Assembly: GCA_943787485.1 (NCBI GenBank)
Contig: CALSMP010000011.1
Coordinates: 1-64,000 of the forward strand
DNA from: an uncultured Luminiphilus sp.
Lineage (GTDB): Bacteria; Pseudomonadota; Gammaproteobacteria; Pseudomonadales; Halieaceae
Direction: 5' to 3'
DNA length: 64,000 nt
Positions within the stretch are counted from its first letter, which is position 1, and every line of letters starts with the position of its first letter. Below the pieces are notes generated by a model, which saw only the letters and a program-made list of their open reading frames with translations, searched no databases and was not told the DNA's origin. The translations under genes and the position numbers were made by a program. Shown in pieces: positions 55,532 to 64,000 of the stretch.

Positions 55532-57073
55532 CTACCGACCCTTTAGCAAGCGACAAAGCTCTCGATCGGGGTGCGGTCTAAACGAGACCCCGTCGTTTAA
55601 TACGGCGGTCTGCTGAGTAGCAGACCAGGCGGGCCAAGGCCCTCCCTGATGGCTTTGTGGTCGACCCTGAGTGATAAATGACGTCCAGTAATCAAGGATG
55701 ACTGCGGTCAAATCATCGTCGACCTTGGACGAGGGTAGCCAGGCGTCATGGCGATCAAATACATAGGGAAGTTCCGCGCCGTGATAAGCGCCTATCGCGT
55801 CAAACCCTGGCCTGACACGATCAAATCGATAGACCCACGCGGCACCATCATTCTTTTCTATGAGTGATGCCAGCTCAAGAGAGGGACAGAGAAAATCCAG
55901 CGCCGTCCCCAGCTGGTTTCGCTGGGCCAGTTCATCGCCCGCCCCGCTGAGATACGCCCGTACGTCGTCCTGCTGCGTCAACGCCACCCGACTTTGCAAC
56001 AACTGATCAAGCGTGCCGCCGGCCTTTAAATACATTAAGCGCTCATCCGCATTGGTGCCGATCAGCATGGGAATCGCGGCGATACTGCCGCTTGCAGCCA
56101 TGCTTTCAAGGGTGACTGGGAGACTTTCCGGATCTTCAATGGGATCAAGCTGAAAGTCTGCGTAGACCTCTCCTGCCAGCGCCATAATGCGCTCCGATGG
56201 GACCTGCCTCAGGGCCTCCAACCCCGTCTGCCCATCGAGCGCACGTCGTGCGAGCTCGATGCCACGGGCCGTCGCCTCATTGCGATCGGGCGTGTCATCA
56301 AGCGGCCACCCGCCACTCTGATGGATGAGCCCGCCGACCCGGCCTCGACTCAAGGGGGAGACCGCGAGATGCAAGGCATTGGTCGCACCCGAAGATTCAC
56401 CCGACACGGTGATACGGTTGGGGTCTCCGCCAAATTTCCCAATATGCTGGTACACCCACTCGAGACTCATCGCGAGATCGTAGAGAGCCAGATTACGAGC
56501 TTCCATCTCGGGGTGGCTTAGCCAGCCAAACACCCCTAACCGGTAAGCGACGGTGACCACCACCACGTCCCGCTTTACTAGTGACTCTCCGTGGTAATTT
56601 GGCTCATAGCTCCAACCCCCCGTGTTGGAGCCCCCATGAATGAAGATAAGTACTGGCCGCTTACCCTCCGCATCCATGTCTGTCCAAATATTGAGGTAAA
56701 GGCAATCCTCCGAATAAACCGGGCCTTCCATAAGCGCGGGGTCCACACCCACTCGACGCATCATGCCGTGATACCAAGCCAGTCCGCTGCCGGTTTGCAT
56801 ACAGGCGGGAGCGAAGGCCGTGGCGTCATAGGGTCCTCCGTCACCTTGCCAGGGCACGGGTCGACGCCAACGTCGCTCACCCACCGGCGGTTGGGCAAAA
56901 GGGATGCCTCGAAAGGATTCGACCCCCGTGGAATCACGGTGGCCAATGAATGATGTATCAAAGACTCGCACCTGCGGCGCTTCTGAAGCAGTCGCATGAA
57001 CTGCGAGAAAGGCGAGAGCGCAGAAGCAGAAATAGCACCAAGAACTGATTAGAGCTGTCGTTGTATTGGTCAT
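55532..57073 (-). CDS. Secreted type B carboxylesterase
   Basis: A 513-residue esterase of the cholinesterase/carboxylesterase B family with a signal peptide (cleaved near ATASEA). Motifs: GIPFAQPPVGERRWRRP, the oxyanion H-G-G-S-N, and the nucleophile GESSGAT. Catalytic Glu is expected in NADERLMY and His in GAYHGAELPY. It follows the SDR gene on the same strand, in an island for choline and carnitine, so hydrolysis of acylcholines or acylcarnitines outside the cytoplasm is a reasonable but untested idea. Confidence 0.85.
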   Translation of the reverse strand: MTNTTTALISSWCYFCFCALAFLAVHATASEAPQVRVFDTSFIGHRDSTGVESFRGIPFAQPPVGERRWRRPVPWQGDGGPYDATAFAPACMQTGSGLAWYHGMMRRVGVDPALMEGPVYSEDCLYLNIWTDMDAEGKRPVLIFIHGGSNTGGWSYEPNYHGESLVKRDVVVVTVAYRLGVFGWLSHPEMEARNLALYDLAMSLEWVYQHIGKFGGDPNRITVSGESSGATNALHLAVSPLSRGRVGGLIHQSGGWPLDDTPDRNEATARGIELARRALDGQTGLEALRQVPSERIMALAGEVYADFQLDPIEDPESLPVTLESMAASGSIAAIPMLIGTNADERLMYLKAGGTLDQLLQSRVALTQQDDVRAYLSGAGDELAQRNQLGTALDFLCPSLELASLIEKNDGAAWVYRFDRVRPGFDAIGAYHGAELPYVFDRHDAWLPSSKVDDDLTAVILDYWTSFITQGRPQSHQGGPWPAWSATQQTAVLNDGVSFRPHPDRELCRLLKGR

Positions 57074-57164
57074 AGGAAACGTCTCACACGCAACACTTCA
57101 CAAGGGTCATTTCACAGGGGGTAAGTCAAAAAGGATAGGTCACAAAGTGCATCCAGCGTACCCT

Positions 57165-57935
57165 CTAGGCCAGGGTCTCTGTATGGCCATCGATAGCGAT
57201 AGCCTGCCCGGAGATATTGACGCCACCGGGACCCGCAAGAAACGTCACCATGGCAGCAATATCGTCGGCACTGACAAAGCGCTTAAGCGAGTTCTGTTGC
57301 TCATAGCGGGCTCGAATGTCAGCGGGCGACTGACCTCTCAATGCAGCGTCACGCTCAATAACCTGATCGATACGCGGACCGCTCACACTTCCCGGGCAGA
57401 TGGCGTTGACGCAAATATTCCAAGGGCCAAGCTCCATGGCCCACGTCTTGGCGAGACCCACAGCCGCCCATTTGGATGCGGCGTATGGTGATCGCTGGGG
57501 ACAGCCGAATAACCCGGCGTTGGATGCCATGTTGATAATCACACCGGACCGCTGCTTTTTCATCAGGGGAATGATGTGGCGCGTGACGTAGAAAAGGCTG
57601 TTGAGATCCGTGGCAATGGTGTTCTGCCACTCCTCAACGCCAATTTCTTCGAGAGGCGCCGTGGGGCCAGAGATACCGGCATTGTTCACCAGCAGGTCCA
57701 CCCGAGACAGGGAGGCAAGCAAATCAACAACCACCCTATCAACCGCTACCGGATCGGCAACGTCGCAGTGGATCGCCGTGTCCTCACCGTGGCGGGTACT
57801 GTAGTCCCGAAGAAACTCCCGATTGATATCGAGTACCACCACGCGGTATCCCTGTGTCCATAAAGCATCTGCGATGGTTCGACCGATGCCCGAAGCACCG
57901 GCAGTTACCAGTGCAACGGCTTGATCACTGCTCAC
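57165..57935 (-). CDS. Short-chain dehydrogenase/reductase
   Basis: A 256-residue classical SDR. The cofactor loop is TAGASGIGRTIA (usual G replaced by A in T-A-G-A-S-G-I-G), the NNAG motif is NNAGISG, and the catalytic residues are in N-M-A-S-N-A-G and S-P-Y-A-A-S-K-W-A. The GTG at 57935 overlaps the BCCT gene's end by 11 bases, so it is translated in coupling with the transporter; the open frame to 57971 adds residues without similarity. The substrate may be the compound imported by the transporter or a derivative, such as a hydroxylated betaine. Confidence 0.82.
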   Translation of the reverse strand: MSSDQAVALVTAGASGIGRTIADALWTQGYRVVVLDINREFLRDYSTRHGEDTAIHCDVADPVAVDRVVVDLLASLSRVDLLVNNAGISGPTAPLEEIGVEEWQNTIATDLNSLFYVTRHIIPLMKKQRSGVIINMASNAGLFGCPQRSPYAASKWAAVGLAKTWAMELGPWNICVNAICPGSVSGPRIDQVIERDAALRGQSPADIRARYEQQNSLKRFVSADDIAAMVTFLAGPGGVNISGQAIAIDGHTETLA

Positions 57936-59451
57936 TGACGACACGAGCTGCCGGTACAGGGTGATCCTCATTCAAGGATCGCAGCAGACCAATGGCCGCC
58001 AACCACAGGGTGGCAACCAGCGGTAGGGATACAACCAAGACCGCGGTCTGAGCCTCACGAATGCCCCCCGCATAGATGAGTGCAATGGGCAAAATGGCAA
58101 GCGCACCTGCCCAGAACAGACGATGCCACCGAGGTGGGTCTTCCATAGGATGAAGGGACTGCGTCGCGCTGGCTGCCAGCGTATAGGAAGCACTGTCATA
58201 GGTCGTCGCGCAAAAAATGAGCGTGACCACACAGAAGCTAGCGAGGATGAATTCCGCATAGGGCAGCGTATCCAGTCCCGCCACGATCGCGGCACTGCCG
58301 TCACGCTCAGACATGAGGGCTAAAAGGTCCATAGCGCCGCTAAGCTGTAAGCCAAGTCCGTGATGCCCAAGGACCAGGTAAAACGCCCAACAGCCCAGTG
58401 AGCCCATGACCAGCATACCCACCACCATTTCCCGCAGACTGCGCCCCTGAGAAATGCGGGTGACAAACAAACCCACAAAGGGACCGTAGGAAATCCACCA
58501 CGCCCAGTAAAAAACAGTCCAATCCTCAACAAACCCAGAGTCCGACATGGGATCAGTCCAAAAGGTCATGGCAACGATGTTTTGCATTAGATGGCCGATG
58601 GTGTTGACCGCCATCTTGAGCAGAAACAGCGTGTCACCCAGTACCACTATCAGTAAAAGCAACACAATCGCGATCACAATGTTGATATTGCTTAGCCGAC
58701 GTATCCCTTTGCCCAACCCGAGGCCCACGCTGGTGGCAAACAATACAACGCAAATACCCACGACAACCAACTCGAGGGTGAAGCCCAGGGGAAAGCCGGT
58801 AAGGCGGGATAACAACGCAGAAATTAAGGGCGTAGAGAAACCCAGGGAACTGCCCGCACCGCCGATCAATGCCACCATAAAAAACACATCCATAAGACGA
58901 GAAGGCAGTGAGGTTTCTTCACCTTTAAACCAATAGTGGCCAGAGATACTGTACTTCAGGCGCGGTAATTTCCTGACGTAAAACGGATACGCGATAGCCA
59001 AGGTGGGTAGACAATAAAGCGACCAGGCGATCACTCCCCAGTGGTGTATGCCATAGGAGGCTGCCCACTGATAGGCCTCCGCCGAGCCTGGTTCAGCGCC
59101 GAAGGGCGGTCCATTGACGTAGTAAGCCCACTCAATCCCGCTCCAGTACATCAGTCCAGCCCCAATACCGGCAGCGAACAACATGGCGCCCCAACTAAAG
59201 GTGGAAAATTCAGGTGGCGAGTCACCCAAGCGAATCTGACCATGGCGGCTTATGCCGATGTACAAAACGATGATTACCGCCAACGCACCGGTTAGCACAT
59301 AAAACCAGCCAAAGGAGCGGGTAATCCAGTCATAGGCTGTCTGCAAGACCTCAGCGCTCCATGCCGGGGCAAACAGGAGTGGTATAGCCAAACCCAGCAA
59401 CACGAGGACTGTTAGCGAGAAATTTACTCTATCAACACGCGGTGACGTCAC
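57925..59451 (-). CDS. BCCT family betaine/carnitine/choline transporter
   Basis: A 508-residue transporter with twelve hydrophobic helices. It shows the glycine-rich helix 3 (FAAGIGAGLMYW), the FGLGTS-like segment S-V-G-L-G-L-G-K-G-I-R, and the signature W-T-V-F-Y-W-A-W-W-I-S-Y-G-P-F-V-G-L-F-V-T-R-I-S. In BetP and CaiT the aromatic box has WWxxW; here the last Trp is Tyr. It lacks the long charged C-terminal tail of osmosensing BetP, so it is probably a catabolic uptake system. Start is GTG at 59451 after AAGGAACAGCA. It is coupled to the SDR gene. Confidence 0.9.
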   Translation of the reverse strand: MTSPRVDRVNFSLTVLVLLGLAIPLLFAPAWSAEVLQTAYDWITRSFGWFYVLTGALAVIIVLYIGISRHGQIRLGDSPPEFSTFSWGAMLFAAGIGAGLMYWSGIEWAYYVNGPPFGAEPGSAEAYQWAASYGIHHWGVIAWSLYCLPTLAIAYPFYVRKLPRLKYSISGHYWFKGEETSLPSRLMDVFFMVALIGGAGSSLGFSTPLISALLSRLTGFPLGFTLELVVVGICVVLFATSVGLGLGKGIRRLSNINIVIAIVLLLLIVVLGDTLFLLKMAVNTIGHLMQNIVAMTFWTDPMSDSGFVEDWTVFYWAWWISYGPFVGLFVTRISQGRSLREMVVGMLVMGSLGCWAFYLVLGHHGLGLQLSGAMDLLALMSERDGSAAIVAGLDTLPYAEFILASFCVVTLIFCATTYDSASYTLAASATQSLHPMEDPPRWHRLFWAGALAILPIALIYAGGIREAQTAVLVVSLPLVATLWLAAIGLLRSLNEDHPVPAARVVSEQ

Positions 59452-59646
59452 TGCTGTTCCTTATGGTTATTCGCGGCAGCGCCCAAGCGGGCCATGCTAG
59501 CTTACCATCGGCGAGGTGAAGGCTAGTAAAAATTTATACTGAGCTCCCGGTATTGAGGCATGATAGACGCTCGATCATATTAACCACGTGCCGATAGCCG
59601 TTAGTCAGTAGCCGCAATCGAGATTTAGCCCGGAGAAGCCAAATAC

Positions 59647-60954
59647 ATGAGACTCGAGTCGATTCCCGTCAGATGGCGATTCTTCTCAGTTATTTTTATG
59701 CTGAGCTTTCTGTCTTATCTCATGCGACAGAACATTCATGTGGCGGGCGAACACATGATGCCCGAACTCAATATTTCAGAACTTCAGATGGGCTGGATCT
59801 ATGCCAGCTTTATTTGGGGGTATGCCGCCTGTCAGCTACCCGGCGGAATACTCGGACGCTTGTTCGGACCCCGCAAGACATTGATGGGCGCCGGCTTTAT
59901 CTGGATCCTTGCATCTGGACTCACGGGGTTCCTGCCAGGATCGGTGGTCACCTCAGCTACCGGCGTATTGGTCGCGCTTGTTGTCGTACGTTTCTTTTTG
60001 GGCGCCGCTCATGCGCCGATGTATCCAGTGCAAGCGGCCGCCATAGAGCGCTGGTTTCCAGTGGGACAGTGGGCGCTGCCGAATGCCGTTTCAAGCACCG
60101 GGCTAACACTAGGCGCCGCGTTAGCCCAGCCCCTTGTAGCCATTGTCATGATCAATTGGGGCTGGCGTGCCTCGTTCTACATGTTCGTTCCGCTGGGCAT
60201 ACTGTTCTTCTGGATCTGGTGGTGGTACGCCCGGGATAACCCGGCGGAACATCCGGCCATGACCGAGCAGGAACTCGACTTGATTTACGCTAATCGCAAT
60301 AGCCTTACACAGGAAGCCGGATTTGGCGCCTGGAAGTCGCTGCTGAAAAATCGCGAAACCCTGCTACTTGCAGCGGCTTATTTCACCCAAAACTACGTTT
60401 TCTATTTGTTCTTCACCTGGTTCTTTCATTACCTGGTGACTGAGTTGGGCTTTAGTATTTTAGAGACTGGGTTCCTCGCAGCGCTTCCGTGGATAACGGG
60501 CGCCGTCATGGCGACCCTCGGGGGTCTTACCTGTGATGCCCTCTGTGCTCGCTGGGGGCCCCGACTGGGCTGTCGGGTGCCCGCCATGATCGGGCTGACA
60601 GCTTCAGGAATCTTGCTCTATGTCGGGTTGTACTCACCCTCGCCCTATGTCGCTGTCGCCCTACTTTCGCTGTGCTTTGCCGGCACACAGTTCGCCGAGG
60701 GCGCTTTCTGGTCGGCGCAAATTTTCGTGGCCGGACCTTACAGCGCGCCAGCCTGTGGCTTGATGAACACAGGGGGTAATTCAGCGGGGATCATTGTTGC
60801 GCCCCTGATGCCCTTTTTAGCGATGCACATTGGCTGGGTACCAGCACTCTCAACCGGTAGCGCGCTCGCCTTTATCGGTGCAATTATCTGGCTGTTCATT
60901 CGAGTTGATCGACCCTTCACACCGGCACAGCAAGCGGTATCGGCTGCCATCTGA
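59647..60954 (+). CDS. MFS transporter, anion:cation symporter type
   Basis: A 435-residue major facilitator with twelve helices. The first helices read YLMRQNIHVAGEHM and GYAACQLPGGILGRLFGPRK, which match the ACS (anion:cation symporter) branch used for organic acids and sugar acids. A GGAG site precedes the ATG. The gene is divergent from the BCCT gene and converges with the Rieske gene, so it may import a substrate of the right-edge enzymes (inference only). Confidence 0.85.
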   Translation: MRLESIPVRWRFFSVIFMLSFLSYLMRQNIHVAGEHMMPELNISELQMGWIYASFIWGYAACQLPGGILGRLFGPRKTLMGAGFIWILASGLTGFLPGSVVTSATGVLVALVVVRFFLGAAHAPMYPVQAAAIERWFPVGQWALPNAVSSTGLTLGAALAQPLVAIVMINWGWRASFYMFVPLGILFFWIWWWYARDNPAEHPAMTEQELDLIYANRNSLTQEAGFGAWKSLLKNRETLLLAAAYFTQNYVFYLFFTWFFHYLVTELGFSILETGFLAALPWITGAVMATLGGLTCDALCARWGPRLGCRVPAMIGLTASGILLYVGLYSPSPYVAVALLSLCFAGTQFAEGAFWSAQIFVAGPYSAPACGLMNTGGNSAGIIVAPLMPFLAMHIGWVPALSTGSALAFIGAIIWLFIRVDRPFTPAQQAVSAAI

Positions 60955-60970
60955 GCACGTCCGCGGCCTA

Positions 60971-62242
60971 TTAATCGCCGGTCGGGGGGCAGTTCTGGCT
61001 GAGGGTCTTTCGATACCAGGCAACGAAATGTTTCAGGGTTGCCTCGAATTCCGGATGATAGGGGCCGGGCTCAAAAAACCGTGAATTCACCCCCATGCTG
61101 TTGCGCATGATGATGTATTCGTCCTCCAGCGTCGTGTGGTGCCATAGCCAAGTCACCTCATCAAGCTGATAGTCGACCCCTTCGACGGCATCACCACGGA
61201 CAAACCAAACAACCTCAGCGTCAGTTGCTGTCAGGCTCCTCGGCAAGAATCGATACAGCACGCAGTGATCGGGATAATTAAGCATGAAGCTCAATGGGCC
61301 CATCTGATAATCACCCGCGCCGCCGTCGTAATCTTTGATCTGACCCATCAGAGGCGCCACCGGCTGTCCGTCCTGGCTGCCCGTGACAAAACCCTCGTAG
61401 AGGCCATAACGCATAGTGTGCACGCAGGCACCAAAGCTCTCAGCGTCGCTATAGGTCTTTGTGTAGCGCTTTGACATACCGACCACACCCGTGACCTCAT
61501 CGGATCGCGCCAGCATTGCTTCAACGATAGGCGCCGATTTTTCATAGAGATCTTTAAAGGTGTGCAGCTTAGCGTAAGCACGATGCGACGTGGCGCAGTG
61601 ATAACACTCGAGGTAATTTTCCAGCACCAGCTTCCAGTTTGCATCGATGCGATAGGTATGCCGATGGGCAACTTTTGCATTTGCTAAGTCGTAAGCACCA
61701 AGCGGTTCTCGAAGATTTTCAAGGGGCGCCAAAAAATCTCCCGCGTCGGGGTCGCAGTTAATGAATACTAGACCCACGTACTCAACACACTGCACTGTCT
61801 TTAAGCGGTACTGTGTTGAATCAAAATCCGCCATCACGTGGGTTTCGCGCGCGGCCTTTAGGGACCCGTCGAGCTCGTAAACCCATCCGTGGTAAGGGCA
61901 AACAAAAGTTTTTCGATTACCGGCTCGGTCTTCGCAGACGCGAGCACCTCGGTGTCGGCAAATATTGTGCATGGCACGAATCACGCCGTCTTCACAACGC
62001 ACGATGATGAGTGCGTCTTCCCCGATTTCAAGCAGTTGGTAGTCGCCGACGCTGGGAATTTCGCTGGCATGGAGCGCATAGATCCAACTTTTAAAGATCA
62101 GATGCTCGAGCTCGAGTTCGTGCACGAGATGCGAACGATAAAAGTAGGGATCCATTGCACGCTCGGGCTGGGCACTGTCCGCTGCCAGCTTGGCGCGCAA
62201 TTCGTCGATCGAATCGTCAACGTGAGTCGCTATCAGATGCAT
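60971..62242 (-). CDS. GbcA/CntA-like Rieske non-heme iron oxygenase, alpha subunit
   Basis: A 423-residue Rieske oxygenase. The 2Fe-2S site is C95-x-H97 and C115-x-x-H118. The mononuclear iron site follows at E-N-Y-L-E-C-Y-H-C-A-T-S-H (His215, His220). Residue 212 is Glu where most Rieske oxygenases have the bridging Asp, as reported for the carnitine oxygenase CntA and relatives. The protein fits the glycine betaine monooxygenase, carnitine oxygenase or stachydrine demethylase group. With betaine-forming genes nearby, glycine betaine demethylation to dimethylglycine is most likely. No reductase partner is present in the window. It follows the GcvT-like gene by 36 bases. Confidence 0.83.
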   Translation of the reverse strand: MHLIATHVDDSIDELRAKLAADSAQPERAMDPYFYRSHLVHELELEHLIFKSWIYALHASEIPSVGDYQLLEIGEDALIIVRCEDGVIRAMHNICRHRGARVCEDRAGNRKTFVCPYHGWVYELDGSLKAARETHVMADFDSTQYRLKTVQCVEYVGLVFINCDPDAGDFLAPLENLREPLGAYDLANAKVAHRHTYRIDANWKLVLENYLECYHCATSHRAYAKLHTFKDLYEKSAPIVEAMLARSDEVTGVVGMSKRYTKTYSDAESFGACVHTMRYGLYEGFVTGSQDGQPVAPLMGQIKDYDGGAGDYQMGPLSFMLNYPDHCVLYRFLPRSLTATDAEVVWFVRGDAVEGVDYQLDEVTWLWHHTTLEDEYIIMRNSMGVNSRFFEPGPYHPEFEATLKHFVAWYRKTLSQNCPPTGD

Positions 62243-62278
62243 TGAAAGTCACTCTTCACGGGTTCGCAGACACACGTT

Positions 62279-63463
62279 TCAATGCGGTGGCGCTGGTGTC
62301 TGACGCCGCCGAGCAGGATTGAACAAGGGTGCATCAATGACCTTGCAAGGTGCCAATACCTTTGTCCAATGCAACTCGCGCTGGTAATAAATTTCCGCAA
62401 CAAGCGCATCGGTGGACTCACCATGAGGCATTTGAATTTGTGCAAAGGCGAGGTTTGTTTTGGCTGTTGGGCACCAAGCAGCTGACGTAACGGTGCCTAT
62501 CGTTTTGCCATTTTTTAGAATAAACGAATGATGCGCCGGCTTGTTTCCCTCGACATCGAGTAACACAAAGCGATACGTGCAGCCCGTTTCCTTTTGCCGC
62601 AGCAAGGCCTCCCGGCCGTTGAAGAGCGGCTTGGCAAAATCGACCTGCCACGCCAAACCCAGCTCGAGGGGGGTCCGGGTTCTGCCGGGACGAACAGCTT
62701 CTTCGGCAGGCACGAAGTCTACCCGCGCCTGCAGGAACCCAGCCTCTATACGCGCAATGTTGAGGGCATAAGACCCGATAGGCTTGATGAGATAGTCTTT
62801 ACCCACCTCAAAAAGACGATCCCAGAAAACCTCGGCTTTCTCTGGCGCGATCCAGATTTCATAGCCTAGGTCACCGGTAAATCCGGTTCGACTGACGGCC
62901 AACGGCACACCATCGAATTCATAATGCGCAATACCAAAGGGCTTTAGCTGATTGAGATCGGTACATCCCAAGAGCGTCAGCACAGTGCAAGAGGTTGGGC
63001 CCTGAACCGCCAAGGCAGCAACGTCATCGCTCTCATTCTCAATAACGACATCGAAACCCAGCGCGCACCAAGCTAACCATTCATCGGCTCGCTGATAGGA
63101 GCACAATCTGAACTCGTTCTGGCCAAAACGGAAAATCGTACCGTCATCCAGCATCTCACCTGCATCATTGCACCACACCGCATAACCGACTCGATTGACG
63201 CCAATCTTGCTGACATCGCGGGTTACCATTCTGTTGAGAAATGCCTCGGCATCGGGACCGGTAATGCGATACTTGTTGATAGGGGAAAGGTCGAATACTC
63301 CCGTGGTGCTCCGAATCGCAAAGTATTCAAGTTCGACATCAAAATAGGCGTTGGGCGTGGTGTACCCCATCCACACGCCCCAGTCGTTTAGCTCGCAAAC
63401 GTCGGCGATACACCGATGAAAAGGTGTTGTTAACAACATAAGGTTACGATCTGGCGAGGTCAT
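62279..63463 (-). CDS. GcvT-family aminomethyltransferase-like protein
   Basis: A 394-residue protein of the glycine cleavage T-protein/DMSP demethylase group. It opens with TTPFHRCIADV and then GYTTPNAYFDVELEYFAI, followed by VFDLSPINKYRITGPDAEAFLNRM, which is the folate-binding barrel, and the C-terminal barrel with GLAWQVDFAKPLFNGREALL. Such enzymes move one-carbon units from N-methyl or S-methyl substrates to tetrahydrofolate. The ATG at 63463 overlaps the upstream FAD gene by four bases (ATGA); an upstream open frame is ignored. Between a FAD oxidoreductase and a Rieske oxygenase, it probably handles methyl groups of betaine or dimethylglycine. Confidence 0.8.
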   Translation of the reverse strand: MTSPDRNLMLLTTPFHRCIADVCELNDWGVWMGYTTPNAYFDVELEYFAIRSTTGVFDLSPINKYRITGPDAEAFLNRMVTRDVSKIGVNRVGYAVWCNDAGEMLDDGTIFRFGQNEFRLCSYQRADEWLAWCALGFDVVIENESDDVAALAVQGPTSCTVLTLLGCTDLNQLKPFGIAHYEFDGVPLAVSRTGFTGDLGYEIWIAPEKAEVFWDRLFEVGKDYLIKPIGSYALNIARIEAGFLQARVDFVPAEEAVRPGRTRTPLELGLAWQVDFAKPLFNGREALLRQKETGCTYRFVLLDVEGNKPAHHSFILKNGKTIGTVTSAAWCPTAKTNLAFAQIQMPHGESTDALVAEIYYQRELHWTKVLAPCKVIDAPLFNPARRRQTPAPPH

Positions 63464-64000
63464 GACAACGCTCCTTGCCGCAAAATCTCTTGCGCTGCAT
63501 TCCGTCCAGCAAGCCCCATCAGTCCTCCCCCAGGGTGCGCGCCCGCGCCGCAAAGAAACAGACCTGGCACCGCCGACTGATACTGGGTCGACCCAGGAAA
63601 CGGTCGCATCATAAGCGCCTGATCAATCGACAATTCCCCGTGGTGCCAGTTACCCCCGGTAATTCCGTAGCTCGCTTCAATGTCCGCGGGAGTCAACAAC
63701 TCCACCTGAGTGACAAGCGACTTCAGGCCCGGCGCATAGGCTTCAAGCTGATTAAGTAATTGCGCCACAACCTGCGACCGAATGGCCTCCCAACCCTCCT
63801 TGGGCGAGTGAGGCAGGTAATGAACCAAGGCGGTCATGACGTGCTGACCGGCCGGCGCCAGACTGGGATCTTCAATACTGGCGATACTGATATCAAATAG
63901 CTGTTGATCGCCCACCTCCCCGTACTTAATGGGATTGAGCATAGCCTCCATGTCATCCATCGATGGTGCAATAATCAGCCGCTGAGAGAGCTCCGCGGTG
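63460..64000 (-). CDS. CrtI-like NAD(P)/FAD-dependent oxidoreductase, C-terminal part
   Basis: The last 179 codons of a larger flavoprotein; the frame is open to the window edge. The C-terminal FAD-binding signature is clear: P-G-L-F-L-C-G-A-G-A-H-P-G-G-G-L-M-G-L-A-G, typical of the phytoene desaturase/PYROXD2 family. The N-terminal dinucleotide fold lies beyond the window. It is the first visible gene of a three-gene operon with GcvT-like and Rieske genes, and stops at TGA overlapping the GcvT start. Its substrate is unknown; oxidation of an N-methyl amine would fit the context. Confidence 0.82.
   Translation of the reverse strand, partial: TAELSQRLIIAPSMDDMEAMLNPIKYGEVGDQQLFDISIASIEDPSLAPAGQHVMTALVHYLPHSPKEGWEAIRSQVVAQLLNQLEAYAPGLKSLVTQVELLTPADIEASYGITGGNWHHGELSIDQALMMRPFPGSTQYQSAVPGLFLCGAGAHPGGGLMGLAGRNAAQEILRQGALS

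Noticed and set aside
1-64000. Mobile element, prophage or genomic island boundaries
   Set aside because: No transposase, integrase, tRNA gene or flanking direct repeats were seen, and gene style is uniform across the window.

Overview
The window is a chromosome piece of moderately high GC content. It looks like a marine, aerobic, heterotrophic gammaproteobacterium of the OM60/NOR5 (Halieaceae) kind. That placement is an inference from gene content: a TonB-dependent receptor beside a TPR-sulfotransferase, a DUF2805 protein, KorAB with a GltD-like partner, a glucosylglycerate cluster, and many BCCT, Rieske and dioxygenase genes for methylated amines. I see no rRNA, tRNA, IS element, prophage or CRISPR array.

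Left part (0-14 kb): mixed metabolic genes. These are a pectinacetylesterase-like lipoprotein, a D-aminoacylase-type amidohydrolase, a large periplasmic beta-propeller/amidohydrolase fusion, a MetE-like methyltransferase, a YebC/YeeN regulator, an EamA exporter, an SDR, a MAPEG protein and small secreted proteins. A roughly 770-base gap at 13.2-14.0 kb holds a possible 31-residue membrane peptide, a strong hairpin and a 9-bp tandem repeat.

14-26 kb: a homocysteine methyltransferase and GPH transporter pair faces a korA-korB-GltD-like block (2-oxoacid:ferredoxin oxidoreductase). Next comes a four-gene minus-strand operon for glucosylglycerate, a compatible solute: D-glycerate kinase, GpgP-type phosphatase, GpgS-type glucosyltransferase and a GH13_18 sugar phosphorylase. 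Genes between 14.4 and 24.1 kb carry more than 20 apparent indels, mostly single-base insertions, while the codons between them stay conserved. I read this as poor consensus sequence rather than gene decay. A second, smaller patch lies at 36.0-39.6 kb.

26-42 kb: TerB-like protein, cysteine synthase, GNAT, P1 peptidase, an aminotransferase IV/sulfotransferase pair, HSL-type esterase, phosphodiesterases, TPR-sulfotransferase, TonB receptor, FAD oxidoreductase and a secreted class C beta-lactamase-like hydrolase.

43-64 kb is the most coherent region, an island for quaternary ammonium compounds. One operon runs betB, a choline-releasing phosphodiesterase candidate, betA and a reduced BCCT-like transporter. 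A second runs a gamma-butyrobetaine dioxygenase-like enzyme, a BKACE (3-dehydrocarnitine cleavage), carnitine dehydrogenase and GDPD. A third has a full BCCT transporter, an SDR and a secreted carboxylesterase. At the right edge a CrtI-like FAD oxidoreductase, a GcvT-family protein and a GbcA/CntA-like Rieske oxygenase form one operon. Together they could feed choline, glycerophosphocholine, gamma-butyrobetaine and carnitine into glycine betaine and then demethylate it. The betainyl-CoA thioesterase and the Rieske reductase are not in the window.
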